A stretch of 64,000 bases of DNA from Noviherbaspirillum_A sp047237965 (GTDB lineage Bacteria > Pseudomonadota > Gammaproteobacteria > Burkholderiales > Burkholderiaceae_D): positions 1 to 64,000 of the forward strand of contig NZ_JBDFLX010000005.1 in NCBI RefSeq assembly GCF_047237965.1. The letters run 5' to 3'. A program made the position numbers and the translations under genes. The notes below the pieces were generated by a model, which was not told where the DNA came from, searched no databases, and worked only from the letters and a program-made list of their open reading frames with translations. Below are positions 25,601-32,065 of the stretch, in pieces. Within the stretch, counting starts at the first letter, position 1. The number at the start of each line of letters is the position of its first letter.

Positions 25601-27069
25601 CCCAGGCCCAGCGGCGTGGGCGGCAGGGCTTGCGGATAGGCGACCTGCCAGGCGCTGCTGTCGCGATACGCCGCCGCATAGCGCAGCGCGACGATGCGCT
25701 GGCCGGTGGCGTTGTAGCGGTACTCGGTGACCCGGCCTTCCGGGCTGACGATGAAGCGCACATGGTTGCGTTTTCCCGCGTCGTAGATCGTGTGGGTGGT
25801 CTGCGGCAGGCTGGCCCGGGCCGGCCCGGCGCTGTCCGGGTCGGGCGCGACGTACAGGGTTTCAGTGATCAGCTGGTTCTGGGCGTCGAAGCTGCGCGCT
25901 ATCACATTGCCGGCGGCGTCGCGCTGCAGGACCTGGTTGCCGTTGGCGTCGTATTCCATCGCGCTGACATGGCCTTCGGCGTCGGTGACCTGGAGTACGT
26001 CGCCGCGGGCGTTGTAGAGAAAGCTTTGCACCTGCGCGCCGCCGGCAATCGTCGGGCCGGTGATGCGCAGCAGCTGGCCCTGGGCGTCGTAGTCATAGCG
26101 GCTGGCCAGGCCCAGCGCATCGGTGACCGTGGTGCGGCGGTTGGTGGTGTCATAGGCAAAGCGCATGGTCTCGCCGAGCGCGTTGGTGACGCTGGCTACC
26201 CGGATGTCATTGCCGCTGCCGACATAGGCAATGGCCAGGCTGCTGCCGTCGCTCTCGCGGATCGAGGTGATGCGCTCGCTCGGGCCGTCGTAGCCATAGC
26301 GGGTGGTATAGACGCGGCCATCGGCGATGCTGCCGTCCTCGGGCGTGAGGTCGACCGTGACGGTGTCGAGACGCCCGAAGCTGTCATGGCCATAGCGCAC
26401 CCGCACCGTCTGGGCGGTGCCATTGGCATCGATGGTGACGCTGCGCACCTGGGCCAGCAGGCGGTTGCGGTAATCGTAATAGACGGTTTCGCCGCTGCTG
26501 TTGGCCACCGACTGCACCTGGCCCTCCTTGTTGTAGAGGAAGGCCAGCGCATTGCCGTCGGTGTCCTGGCGGCGCACCAGCTGCCACTGGTCCTGGTAGC
26601 GGGCGTAGTACTCGGTGGTGCCGGTGTCGCCATCGGTCCAGACCAGCTGGTTGTCGCGGTAGCGCAGGGTGTCGTAGGCGCCGGCGCCGCTGGTGCTCAG
26701 ATACAGGCGGCGGGTGGCGTCGTAGGCATAGCGGTCCTCGCTGCCGTCGGCATCCTTTCTGACGATGCTGCTGTTGCGCTGGCCGATGGCGCCGAAGGTG
26801 GCAAGGCGCGGCGGCTGCAAGCCGGGCAGGCGGAAGTCGCCGGCGAGGTGTTCCTGGCTGTTGTAGGTGCGCTGGCTGGCGCTCCACAGGCCGGAGCCGG
26901 CGAGGGCGTCGTCCTGGTTCTGGAGGATGAGGTTGCCGTTGGCGACATTGACGGTGACGCGGTCGGTGCCGCGGCCCAGGGTGGCAGTGCCGGCGACGCC
27001 GCGGGCGCCGAGGGTGGCTAAGGACGTGAGATTGAGGCCAAGACTGTTGCCGGCGACGAGAGCGACCAT
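13621..27069 (-). CDS. giant YD-repeat (RHS/Wap-like) polymorphic toxin with C-terminal N-acetylmuramidase
   Basis: A 4482-residue protein. The N-terminus (LNLTSLATLGARG, GRGTDRVTVNVANGNLILQ, RTYNSQEH) is the usual opening of large YD-repeat proteins; I see no PAAR domain and no clear signal peptide. Dozens of YD repeats (YRYDxxGRL) follow. They are interrupted by a Gly/Asn-rich linker (about 560-610) and a beta-domain insert (about 2720-3010; units ending YRYELI, YEYQLI, YDVQLSFY). Near the end are a LysM (RVQPGDTLQTIARQVYGD, about 3735-3785), a long hydrophobic Ala/Gly segment (about 3820-3910), and a DUF3380-type muramidase in the last 190 residues. The muramidase shows VAEVESKG with E4323/E4325, PVVLFERHRF, SASWGRFQIMG and RIYNGPNY. 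The tip would cut the MurNAc-GlcNAc backbone of rival cells. ATG 27069 has AGGA 8 nt upstream. The last 1.2 kb are A/T-rich, consistent with a swapped tip. Confidence 0.88.
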   Translation of the reverse strand: MVALVAGNSLGLNLTSLATLGARGVAGTATLGRGTDRVTVNVANGNLILQNQDDALAGSGLWSASQRTYNSQEHLAGDFRLPGLQPPRLATFGAIGQRNSSIVRKDADGSEDRYAYDATRRLYLSTSGAGAYDTLRYRDNQLVWTDGDTGTTEYYARYQDQWQLVRRQDTDGNALAFLYNKEGQVQSVANSSGETVYYDYRNRLLAQVRSVTIDANGTAQTVRVRYGHDSFGRLDTVTVDLTPEDGSIADGRVYTTRYGYDGPSERITSIRESDGSSLAIAYVGSGNDIRVASVTNALGETMRFAYDTTNRRTTVTDALGLASRYDYDAQGQLLRITGPTIAGGAQVQSFLYNARGDVLQVTDAEGHVSAMEYDANGNQVLQRDAAGNVIARSFDAQNQLITETLYVAPDPDSAGPARASLPQTTHTIYDAGKRNHVRFIVSPEGRVTEYRYNATGQRIVALRYAAAYRDSSAWQVAYPQALPPTPLGLGAPVSAGGYTGAAPTEAMLAAWAAAQDSSQVVRTDYRYDFRGQLQQQLRYPVVPDDGSLNVATAGGANPNLYASTIGNGNSVGNGTGNGNANGKGNGVGNGVGNAIDGAVGNGIGNANGNGNGKPGAAADITQYVYDAFGRLLQTVSPNGGVTSYAYDGLNRLLAMQDAKGNFTATGYDDASRRTTLRSANGLSTVSAFDAAGRLTSLMQTDVSGQPLAVTTYDYDADGRLRHSTDPTGVERWMLYDEASRLVAEIDGNRSLIEYVYGHNNQLLQTTRHATPVVGDLQAVLPPDALARLRPPAHPDDSRSWRLYDAANRLAAEIDAEGLLTRTEYDGASRVVRTTAYANAIDVSTLTAQTTLAQLQPAASTDDRVTRRLYDNDGLLRATLDAEGYLQEWRYDAAGQQVAQIRYATATDPALRSNGTLSQLRPAASAADILTQRIYNACGQLTAEIDGEGYLTSHRYDGNGNRTGSTRHARALTDTQRAMLVAGGIAASWRPEPGSADGIQTWRYDLLDRVIASTDYSGTVTRYQYDSMGRLVQTTLAAGSDEARVQTRRYDLQGRLLAELSGEGNAALAALANPSPEQTEAIWQQHAMRYQYDAAGRLLTRTDANGNRDVFYYDADGQLRYAVNAAGEVQAHQYDALGRELMLTRYATRLTSTQLASLQGGLLDAPRNTGIPTMMASLATPGADSNTIYRYDRAGRLLEITNALGQRIASRYSTFGQLIGKTTIGTENGDIVEQSRYDRRGLLTSTLRDATGLRAATRTEYDAFGRAIRRTDANGNLREQRYDRLGRMVQTVDATSAVFATGYDAFSRTISRTDALGNTTRIAYDHAARSSTVTTPEGITVTTVMNRHGQTQRVVDGNGNVTTSTYDRNGNLVSTATALAVTTQRFDAGDRLIETVDGNGTRTVLAYDAANRMLSRIVDPGGLALATTYVHDALGRMVRSTDANGIATTYHYDALGQLREQVLDPNGLALTIRYRWNSRGQQLSVTDQNGVTTRYAYDNLGRRISETVDPDGLALTTRYAYNANGNLVTRTDANGQISRYAYDGENRQVASVDAKGGVVLTAYDANGRIASTVAYAQAIPLDGLPLAAPLASITARLSANANDKTSQRVYDRDGRLSATVDGTGAVVTYRYDGNGNVVERRSYARPINLANWRPGTVPTVQPDDAHDLRLRTLYDAANRAIASIDGVGALTLQRYDADGNLLSRTAYATPVDPDLALALLGSDASQIAGASKSTADRADQYRYDAANRVTLHVDGVGAVTCYAYDANGNLLRSIAHATALAVGQNPVTVAASAADRITDRAYDAANRLLWEVDALGGVTGWQRDANGNVLRTIHHAQPVTPPSTTMPPWSADALRQAVQPDATADRINRQAYDAANRLLFAIDAEGAVTAYRYDSLGQRIASTAHANTLDKEALAAIDTQTSTSPGSAQQANGPVAIAARLAAIASCLAPDATQDRGSRQYFDAAGRVTASVDALGHVTSNRYDALGRLLQRAQLAQPLDLNTSDLPAALEDLQALLRRDPAADHVEQQIWDAAGRLASKTDTLGQTASWTHDALGNQLSYRNALGAVWTYDHDAAGRTIRETTPEVDLLSTIPTDNGLALDALPTDRAAIVTALAYDALGNLIVRTEALGRSEERSTRYDYDALGRQVRTTFPPVGVYAAELDDPGSNGRMGLAARTERMDTLYSETRYDALGNAVSGRDVTGAISYKTYDRLGRLDYEIDALGQVTGRQYNAFGDITRLSRYQFAITLPPQASSIASAQVRAALQASDGDRGLQQDYDRAGRLLRSEQTAIDAYDSSAPDGQQAFHAGLITTQRYNAFGERIQSRQLKNPLTNAWLTSATWYDRAGRDIASLDAAGYLTTQTWDAWGNLLSRTEWAEPQGGMAASSSSSSPAIQPGSDDRLTLYRYDQANRLISQTQANILFTDADTGISQRGDATTAYGYDALGNPTRTTDALGASTYTYYDALGRIAAVAAPARPGPDGAMLIPLTRFERDAHGNVLRQTIHALGASRADATGYAAASNSSADQVTLNRYDSHGHLLHTQDAEGVSRYQSFDARGQLAKRWQSVTDGQSTRTLWQAWRYDALGRQIHALEALNNDGGTIDRATAWNAFGEVIAQGTDGRWETYHNRDAAGRVWRTNEQGGLAHIALYDLQGNATADISSNGYTPLSAQSPLDALQAINVRRTDTRYDALGRVIGRLQPEQSIDVLQTDGQDGLRWARLSDAAQTLRLQAAGSAAWLDVTIADAGQGESTASISDLAPGSYRYELIRHDASGQPQRATGTVQIDPGTPARQVDADGLPGIGGITLQASSLGGRASTEDAAAWIVWQGIPAGSQQQFRYRLAGSQDPWAERTITSRGNGYFGVDRRGIGGGRYEYQLIITAADGAARTVAGSLMLKDYQPSGQTLLLRDASGNALSSQPAVLLQWALPVPGVVAGLAVRMHGGDEWTELAVQTEVLGSNADGKLVGVQKAGLTQLAVGTYDVQLSFYRDGSLIARSSGLLDFAATINQSTYTEAIPDDYQPGYTIPASGPRATITTDQTTRPELRQSLDRWGNVLAVNDLRSLQWITTARYNRFNQLVEQVQPEVDLATGGSTRPVTRFQYDLLGRQIASIDANGNLNRLRYDAAGQLVEERHADGGIVPHHYDAFGNAVAQIDPNGDLTRHLYDRLNRRIATVHAAVQVAAVTEGPPKTVTLSGSSVRRPSGPVLQDLGLQTTTDTFTYDEAGRRIATINGNGETTRSRYDLRGNLIELIQPMDQRTLYAYDAHNRQTALTDANDRTAIWRYDDFGRLLAHSDIGSALYAYQYDHAGQLIEQANSRGQHLQYRYDPSGLLLAVDDIATDKHISYRYDAAGRRIAERTEQEGVLYQDNALRYDSLGRLVQVTDSSVGRAEVRIGYDAMGNRVRIQTTIDAGNVDRQDDGWYRYDSMNRQVVVNAINADGDLGQQGRRIIYDLAGNRISETWWGRTVDPAGTSLDGSFTGLLANLVRVQRAGEGYTTATYAYDAQHRLIATRRDGAAVEVRHYDAAGRVVMQGAGNLDKDIVDALNAGVPDTDEVTVNTVLNRYDANGRLTYQHARGLDGEPDYSLDYTNGYDALGNILRYHMIKHGDNGYINTFTHRYAQFETDVIIATNGSSDVFKSGSNQRQYDVNGDLTGITDRTKRENNRIYVNDALGQALFLRQGSHAAHQLIARGEVLGRYGDMVDPADPKNDDGDPQFATVSDLNFTYQPINPTHPGTILTTYRVQPGDTLQTIARQVYGDSAYWYRIADANGLTGRDALQANQQLSLPPLANTTYDRADSMRPYDASVLIGDTTPNLPPPDKGGCGFLQILVIVIAVVVAVASAGVAAAAMGAVSTATGATGVMSLGAAAMTGGTLVGAATAAGAVGAALGAGIGIAAAAIGAAVGSIVSQGVAIAVGIQDRFSWNSVALSAVSAGVTSGVGATASGWLSGTTLAPTVTRAVIANAVTQGIGVATRLQAQFSWRNVAAAGLGAGAGYLMGEALGMQTLAYQNAGFAEKLAKSTLTDLAAGATAVLARGGRVTVQQVAVDAFGNALGQSILDNMRPAQAVLTGQLGSGTYNIDIEVNDLLSPMTGANTQLQSSTSQFGQLGSGTYHFNNDFLGYGFMTVDPTQPLSNPASNDESGLTTQQQEALTRAKANGLMRSDSESIPISRKIAMQFGYPEEGIVPTANEEGTEWMNGRNRTSPFSPTPSSLNLYPDYDLSTKDGMRQFLDDVSWKMSIKDNISVAELSTAKTLLSSYFGVNNSSLKNGMSKWDSLTMSQVNDRLEAVQNKYAAYNMIPEEHYVATAKDLGVDVASIKAVAEVESKGLAFVKEDMPVVLFERHRFSANTGGIYDKNYPGLSNESPGGYGRTGIHQYERLNAAIGLNRSAALMSASWGRFQIMGENYGQAGFSNVEDFVSASKEGAARQLDIFATFIKNDTRLLDALRAQKWERFARIYNGPNYRINAYDTKLDTAYKSFSN

Positions 27070-27866
27070 GGTGGATTCCTGTCAATGAAAAACGGAACAC
27101 GACGAGGTCGGGCCGGTAAGGCAGGCATCGTCGGGCGGCGTTCGGGCCAGGAAGTGGGCAGGCAGGGGCGCTGCACCAGGTGAGGAATGGCCACCGGCGG
27201 CAGCTTGGGCTGCACGCGCCGGGAACATACGGAGTTATTCCGGCGATGCGGCCGAGACTTTAGCGGCGGCGTGCAAATAGCGGGCGGTAAGGGAACAGCG
27301 GTGGGAAAAGGCAGGATTAAGGCTGGGGTCGGAAGGCAGGGCTACAGAGGGGAAATGGGTGGGAAATATGGAGCGTGGAATACGTTCTGTTGACGAACGC
27401 TATTTTGCGGACATGGAAATTGGTTTGTCAGGCGCTGGCTTGACCTCAGGCAGAGGCACGACTTCCAGGTAATGCGACGTCGGAGACAACATCGCTGTGG
27501 CTGGTGGGCCAGCCGGCGATAAAGCGGTATATCCAGCGTGGAAGGACGCATCAATTACAGGCAATGGACTAGCTACGCCCAAGCCGGCGCGGTTCCGGAA
27601 AAACCTAAACCAGGCGCGCCTCAGGCTCTACGGCTGATCATGCTTTCAACAAACACCTGCCGGATGCACAGTCGTGGATGGCGGCAGGCTGACAGGAGCC
27701 GCAGCAATGCCGCCTCGCGTCTGGTGTGGCCCGGCCGGTAGCCAGCACTGGGGTGGCGTCCGATAAGGGCGCCGGCACATTATTTCGCCGCTCGTTACCT
27801 AGCCGCCCCATCCACCCGGCCGGTCTTGCGATCCAGGCCCGCCACAACATCGAGAGGCCAACAGCG
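27070..27866. other. non-coding spacer between divergent giant toxin and ankyrin-LRR gene
   Basis: A 797-bp region holding the divergent upstream regions of the two genes. The small frames in it lack an ATG with a ribosome binding site and do not look like proteins. I see no strong palindrome or consensus promoter. Confidence 0.4.
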
Positions 27867-30392
27867 ATGCAAGCCACCACAGCCACGTCCAATAAATCCG
27901 CCAATGCCCACGCAGCCGGGACGCAACAAGCACCCTCATCCGCCAGCACCCAGGCCGGCAAGCCGGCGCTGCGCAGCGAGCCAGCGCAGCAAGCGCTGCT
28001 GCAGGCGGTGCGGGAGGGCGACACCACCACGATCAAGCGGTTGCTGGCCGCCGGCGAGGTCGACCCGAATGCGATCGACCCCGACACCCGGCTGACGCCG
28101 CTGATGGTGGCCGCGAGCCGGGGCGATGACGACGTGGTGTTTCAACTTACCAAGGGAATGCCAGTGACGGACGTGAACCGTCAAAACACGCGCGGCGAGA
28201 GCGCGCTGTTGCTTGCGGCGGCAGGCGGCAAGGACGACGTGGTGGCGCTGCTTCTGGAGCGCAAGGGCAATCCGGAGCTATGCAACCACCATGGCCGCAC
28301 GGCGCTGGCCGAGGCCGCCGCGGGCGGGCACCTGACCACGGCCGGGCTGCTGATCGACAGGGGAGCGCAGGTTGATGGCGGCACGGTACTGGCCAAGCCG
28401 CCGCTGGCGCTGGCGGCGCGTCGCGGCAATCTGGCCATGGTGGAACTGCTGCTGGAGAAGAAGGCCAGCGTGCAGATGGCGGACCAGGAGGGCTGGACGG
28501 CGCTGAACCATGCGGCGAGCAAAGGGCATGAAGCGGTGTGGGAGCGCCTGCGTGGGGAGGGGCAGGCAGTGGTGGGGGCGGTTGCGCAGGATGGTGGCGC
28601 TGCAGGGGCGGTGGCGAGTGGCGGTGGGATGGCAACCAAGGCCAGTAAGACCACAGCCACCACTACCACTACCACTACCACGACCCTCACGACCACGCGT
28701 CCGGTATATATCGGATTATCACCAGCGGACTTGGTGGCATTGAATCCTGAGGTGGAGCGGCTTGCCGGGTTGGTGAGGCAAGGGAAACTGGCGCTCTGGA
28801 TGTATCAGGACAAGGAAACGATGGATGCGATAGCGGTGTTGTTAACGAAGCCGGGTTGCGATGTGGTTGAAATCTGGCTTAATAACGTAGGCGTTGATGG
28901 TTTCAGCGCAGCGCTGTGGGAAGCGTTGAAGGTCAATGGCGCGCTCACCACGCTTGTTCTTGGTGGCAACGAGATCGGCACTGCCGGAGCGCACTCGCTG
29001 TCAGAGGTGCTGAAGATCAATGGCACGCTCACCACGCTTAATCTTCATTGCAACGAGATCGGCACTGCCGGAGCGCACTCGCTGTCAGAGGCGCTGAGGA
29101 TCAATGGCACGCTCACCACGCTTGATCTTCATTGCAACGAGATCGGCACTGCCGGAGCGCACTCGCTGTCAGAGGTGCTGAGGATCAATGGCACGCTCAC
29201 CGCGCTTAATCTTTATAGCAACGAGATCGGCGCTGCCGGAGCGCACTCGCTGTCAGAGGGGCTGAAGGTCAATAGCGCGCTCACCACGCTTGATCTTGGG
29301 TCGAACGAGATCGGCGCTGCTGGAGCGCACTCGCTGTCAGAGGCGCTAAAGATCAATGGCGCGCTCACCACGCTTAATCTTTATAGCAACCAGATCGGCG
29401 CTGCCGGAGCGCATTCGCTGTCAGAGGCGCTGAAGGTCAATGGCGCGCTCACCACGCTTGATCTTGAGTCGAACGAGATCGGCAATGCCGGAGCGCACTC
29501 GCTGTCAGAGGTGCTGAAGGTCAATGGCGCGCTCACCACGCTTGTTCTTCATTACAACGAGATCGGCAATGCTGGAGCGCACTCGCTGTCAGAGGTGCTG
29601 AAGGTCAATGGCGCGCTCACCACGCTTGTTCTTCATTACAACGAGATCGGCAATGCTGGAGCGCACTCGCTGTCAGAGGTGCTGAAGGTCAATGGCGCGC
29701 TCACCACGCTTGTTCTTCATTACAACGAGATCGGCAATGCTGGAGCGCACTCGCTGTCAGAGGCGCTGAAGGTCAATGACGCGCTCACCACGCTTGATCT
29801 CGGGCGGAACGAGATCGGCGCTGCCGGAGCGCATTCGCTGTCAGAGGCGCTGAAGGTCAATGGCGCGCTCACCATGCTTAATCTTGATTGCAACGAGATC
29901 GGCACTGCCGGAGCGCACTCGCTGTCAGAGGTGCTGAAGGTCAATGGCACGCTCACCACGCTTGATCTTGGGTTGAACGAGATCGGCAATGCTGGAGCGC
30001 ACTCGCTGTCAGAGGCGCTGAAGATCAATGGCGCGCTCACCGCGCTTAATCTTTATAGCAACGAGATCGGCGCTGCCGGAGCGCACTCGCTGTCAGAGGC
30101 GCTGAAGGTCAATGGCGCGCTCACCACGCTTGATCTTAGTGACAACGAGATCGGTGCTGCCGGAGCGCACTCGCTGTCAGAGGCGCTGAAGATCAATGGC
30201 GCGCTCACCACACTTAATCTTTATAGCAACCAGATCGGCGCTGCCGGAGCGCAATCGCTCTTGGAGGGGCTAAAGATCAATACCAGCCTCGCCAAGCTTT
30301 GGTTTGGTAACGACGATGAGATAGACGAAGCTCTACTCGAAACCATCGGTTCCCTGCTGACAAGGAATCAGGAGCGCAAATCAAGAACCTGA
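27867..30392 (+). CDS. ankyrin-repeat plus leucine-rich-repeat (RI/NLR-type) protein
   Basis: An 841-residue protein; ATG 27867 follows GAGAGG, so the frame upstream to 27726 is not included. Residues of about 40-235 carry five to six ankyrin repeats (GDTTTIKRLLAAGEVDPNA, TPLMVAASRGDDDVV, ALLLAAAGGKDDVVALLLERKG, TALAEAAAGGH, PLALAARRGNLAMVELLLEKKA, TALNHAASKGHEAV). A poly-Thr linker follows. From residue 357 to 804 there are 16 uninterrupted 28-residue leucine-rich repeats of the ribonuclease-inhibitor type (NGALTTLDLxxNEIGAAGAHSLSEALKV), then a degenerate cap. No signal peptide or membrane segment is seen. Both repeat types bind proteins; with no enzyme domain, the target is unknown. The gene diverges from the giant toxin. 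Confidence 0.88.
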   Translation: MQATTATSNKSANAHAAGTQQAPSSASTQAGKPALRSEPAQQALLQAVREGDTTTIKRLLAAGEVDPNAIDPDTRLTPLMVAASRGDDDVVFQLTKGMPVTDVNRQNTRGESALLLAAAGGKDDVVALLLERKGNPELCNHHGRTALAEAAAGGHLTTAGLLIDRGAQVDGGTVLAKPPLALAARRGNLAMVELLLEKKASVQMADQEGWTALNHAASKGHEAVWERLRGEGQAVVGAVAQDGGAAGAVASGGGMATKASKTTATTTTTTTTTLTTTRPVYIGLSPADLVALNPEVERLAGLVRQGKLALWMYQDKETMDAIAVLLTKPGCDVVEIWLNNVGVDGFSAALWEALKVNGALTTLVLGGNEIGTAGAHSLSEVLKINGTLTTLNLHCNEIGTAGAHSLSEALRINGTLTTLDLHCNEIGTAGAHSLSEVLRINGTLTALNLYSNEIGAAGAHSLSEGLKVNSALTTLDLGSNEIGAAGAHSLSEALKINGALTTLNLYSNQIGAAGAHSLSEALKVNGALTTLDLESNEIGNAGAHSLSEVLKVNGALTTLVLHYNEIGNAGAHSLSEVLKVNGALTTLVLHYNEIGNAGAHSLSEVLKVNGALTTLVLHYNEIGNAGAHSLSEALKVNDALTTLDLGRNEIGAAGAHSLSEALKVNGALTMLNLDCNEIGTAGAHSLSEVLKVNGTLTTLDLGLNEIGNAGAHSLSEALKINGALTALNLYSNEIGAAGAHSLSEALKVNGALTTLDLSDNEIGAAGAHSLSEALKINGALTTLNLYSNQIGAAGAQSLLEGLKINTSLAKLWFGNDDEIDEALLETIGSLLTRNQERKSRT
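28935..30278 (+). repeat. 16 tandem 84-bp repeats inside the LRR gene
   Basis: Each unit codes one 28-residue LRR. Units 8 (29523-29606) and 9 (29607-29690) are identical at the DNA level and unit 10 (29691-29774) differs by one base, which shows recent duplication or homogenisation. All units keep the frame, so loss or gain would change repeat number without breaking the protein. Confidence 0.93.
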
Positions 30393-30523
30393 GGACCGCC
30401 AATGACGCTGCCAGCACACCGCCTGACCTGAAGCGGACCATCCCCTCCCGCCGCGATGCCGTCATCCATCCATGACAGCATCGCCCCCGCCATCGCGTCA
30501 GCAACATCCAGCATCCCCCCACC

Positions 30524-31780
30524 TCAAGCCGCCGCACCCACCCGCGCCAAACGCCACCCCCTGGCCGGCAGGCTGATCGACACCCCGGCGGCAATCAGCA
30601 GCAGCACGCCGGCGCTGCCGAAGGCGGGCCAGTGGCTGCCGAAGCGTTCGACGCCCCATCCGCCCAGCCAGGTGCTGAGCATGGCGCCGACCTGGTGCCC
30701 GAGGTAGGCCATGCCGTACATCAGGCCGACCAGGCGCACGCCGTAGATGTCGGCCAGGATGGCCGAGGAACTGGCGATGCTGCCGGCCCAGACCAGGCCG
30801 CCGATGGCCGCGGCGATGTACAGCTCCCAATGGGTGCCGACCACCAGCAGCGCGAAGAAGCCCAGCCCGCGGATCAGGTAGATGGCGCCGAGGATGTTCC
30901 TGCGCGGCAGCCGGTCCGACAGCCGGCCCAGCACCAGCGTGCCGAAGATGGCGACCAGGCCGATGATGCCCACGCCCATGGAGCTGGTCATCGCATCGTA
31001 GCCGTGGTCCATCAGCATCGGCACGCCGTGGGTGCCCAAGAGGTTCATGCTGAAGCCGCAGGCAAACAGGCCGAGCACGATCTTCCAGAACGGCGATGTC
31101 CAGACCGCCTCGCGAAAGCGCAGGGTGTCCGCGTCCACCGTGCCCGCCGCGCCCGCCATCTGGCGCTGGCGGATCTGCTCCGGCAGCAGGTCGGTGCCGG
31201 GCGGCGCTTCCTCACGGATGACGAACAGCGCGGCCGGCACGGTGACCAGCGCGAAGGCGGCGGCGAAGCCGAGCAGAGTGGCCTGCCAGCCGGCCCGCTC
31301 GATGAAGAAGGTCAGCAGCGGCGTCATCAGCGCCATGCCGGCCATGGAGCCAGTGGACAGGAAGAACAGGGCCATGCCGCGCTGCCGGGTGAACCATCGG
31401 CTGATCACGGGCGTGAGCGCCACCGGGCTGGTGAAGCCCAGGCCGATCGACAGCAGCACGCCGAAGGACAGCAGGAAGCCGACCGGGCCGCGCGCCATCA
31501 CCGCCCAGACGGAAGACCCGATCACGATGACGGTGCCGATCAGCAGCACGGCGCGGGTGCCGATGCGGCCTACCAGATAACCAGCCACCGGCATGGCCAG
31601 GCCATAGCACAGCATGCCGATGGCAATGATGCCGGCCAGCAGGCTGCGGGAAAATCCCAGGTCCTGCGACATCGGCAGGAAGAACGGCCCGATGCCCAGC
31701 CGCATGCCGACAGTCAGCAGGGTGAGCAGGGTGGCGGCGGCGACGATGTTCCAGCCGAAGTACCAGCGTTGTTGAGTCAT
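30524..31780 (-). CDS. MFS transporter (OFA/monocarboxylate-like)
   Basis: A 418-residue protein with 12 predicted membrane segments. Its start (RWYFGWNIVAAATLLTLLTVGMRLGIGPFF) and ISRWFTRQRGMALFFLSTGSMAG match the monocarboxylate/oxalate-formate antiporter side of the MFS; LGRLSDRLPRRNILG is the central-loop motif repeated in the second half. It probably moves a small organic acid in the inner membrane. It is transcribed away from the first TTT operon, with a 16-bp inverted repeat (31959-31974) in the shared upstream region, so it may belong to the same regulon. The Ala/Arg-rich last residues are not conserved in the family. Confidence 0.88.
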   Translation of the reverse strand: MTQQRWYFGWNIVAAATLLTLLTVGMRLGIGPFFLPMSQDLGFSRSLLAGIIAIGMLCYGLAMPVAGYLVGRIGTRAVLLIGTVIVIGSSVWAVMARGPVGFLLSFGVLLSIGLGFTSPVALTPVISRWFTRQRGMALFFLSTGSMAGMALMTPLLTFFIERAGWQATLLGFAAAFALVTVPAALFVIREEAPPGTDLLPEQIRQRQMAGAAGTVDADTLRFREAVWTSPFWKIVLGLFACGFSMNLLGTHGVPMLMDHGYDAMTSSMGVGIIGLVAIFGTLVLGRLSDRLPRRNILGAIYLIRGLGFFALLVVGTHWELYIAAAIGGLVWAGSIASSSAILADIYGVRLVGLMYGMAYLGHQVGAMLSTWLGGWGVERFGSHWPAFGSAGVLLLIAAGVSISLPARGWRLARVGAAA

Positions 31781-31958
31781 GGCGTAGGGAAAAGGCGCGG
31801 ACGCCGGAGAGCATCCTGTTTAAAAAGGGCAAGTTAATGCACGAACCGTTCGATATTAGCAATGAATGGCATCGGCAGCCCGCTTCTTTCGCGGAATGCG
31901 GCGCCGCTCACCATGCGGCTACCTTGGGTCGCTTTCTTCGCGGAACACATAATTCATA

Positions 31959-31974
31959 ATTTTGAATACAAAAT
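31959..31974. promoter_or_regulatory. inverted-repeat box upstream of TTT operon 1
   Basis: ATTTTG-AATA-CAAAAT is a perfect 6-bp inverted repeat with a 4-bp spacer. It is followed by GTAAT, so that CAAAATGTAAT (31969-31979) is shared exactly with the box of operon 2. It overlaps a possible -35 (TTGAAT, 31962-31967). It is likely the site of a shared regulator, most simply the GntR/FCD protein at 35.3 kb. Confidence 0.55.
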
Positions 31975-32065
31975 GTAATAGACATTATGCAGAATGTTCG
32001 GCAAGATCATGCCCAGACGCCGCTCGATCACGAAGCGGCCCGCCTTGATAAAACATGGAGACTGC

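Noticed and set aside
14854..27021. Long plus-strand frames opposite the giant YD-repeat gene
   Set aside because: Their Gly/Val/Ala-rich periodic translations mirror the YD repeats in the antisense frame; no ribosome binding sites or domains are seen.
27400..27582. 60-codon minus-strand frame between the toxin and LRR genes
   Set aside because: It starts at TTG without a ribosome binding site; the composition is not absurd, but support is too weak to call a gene.
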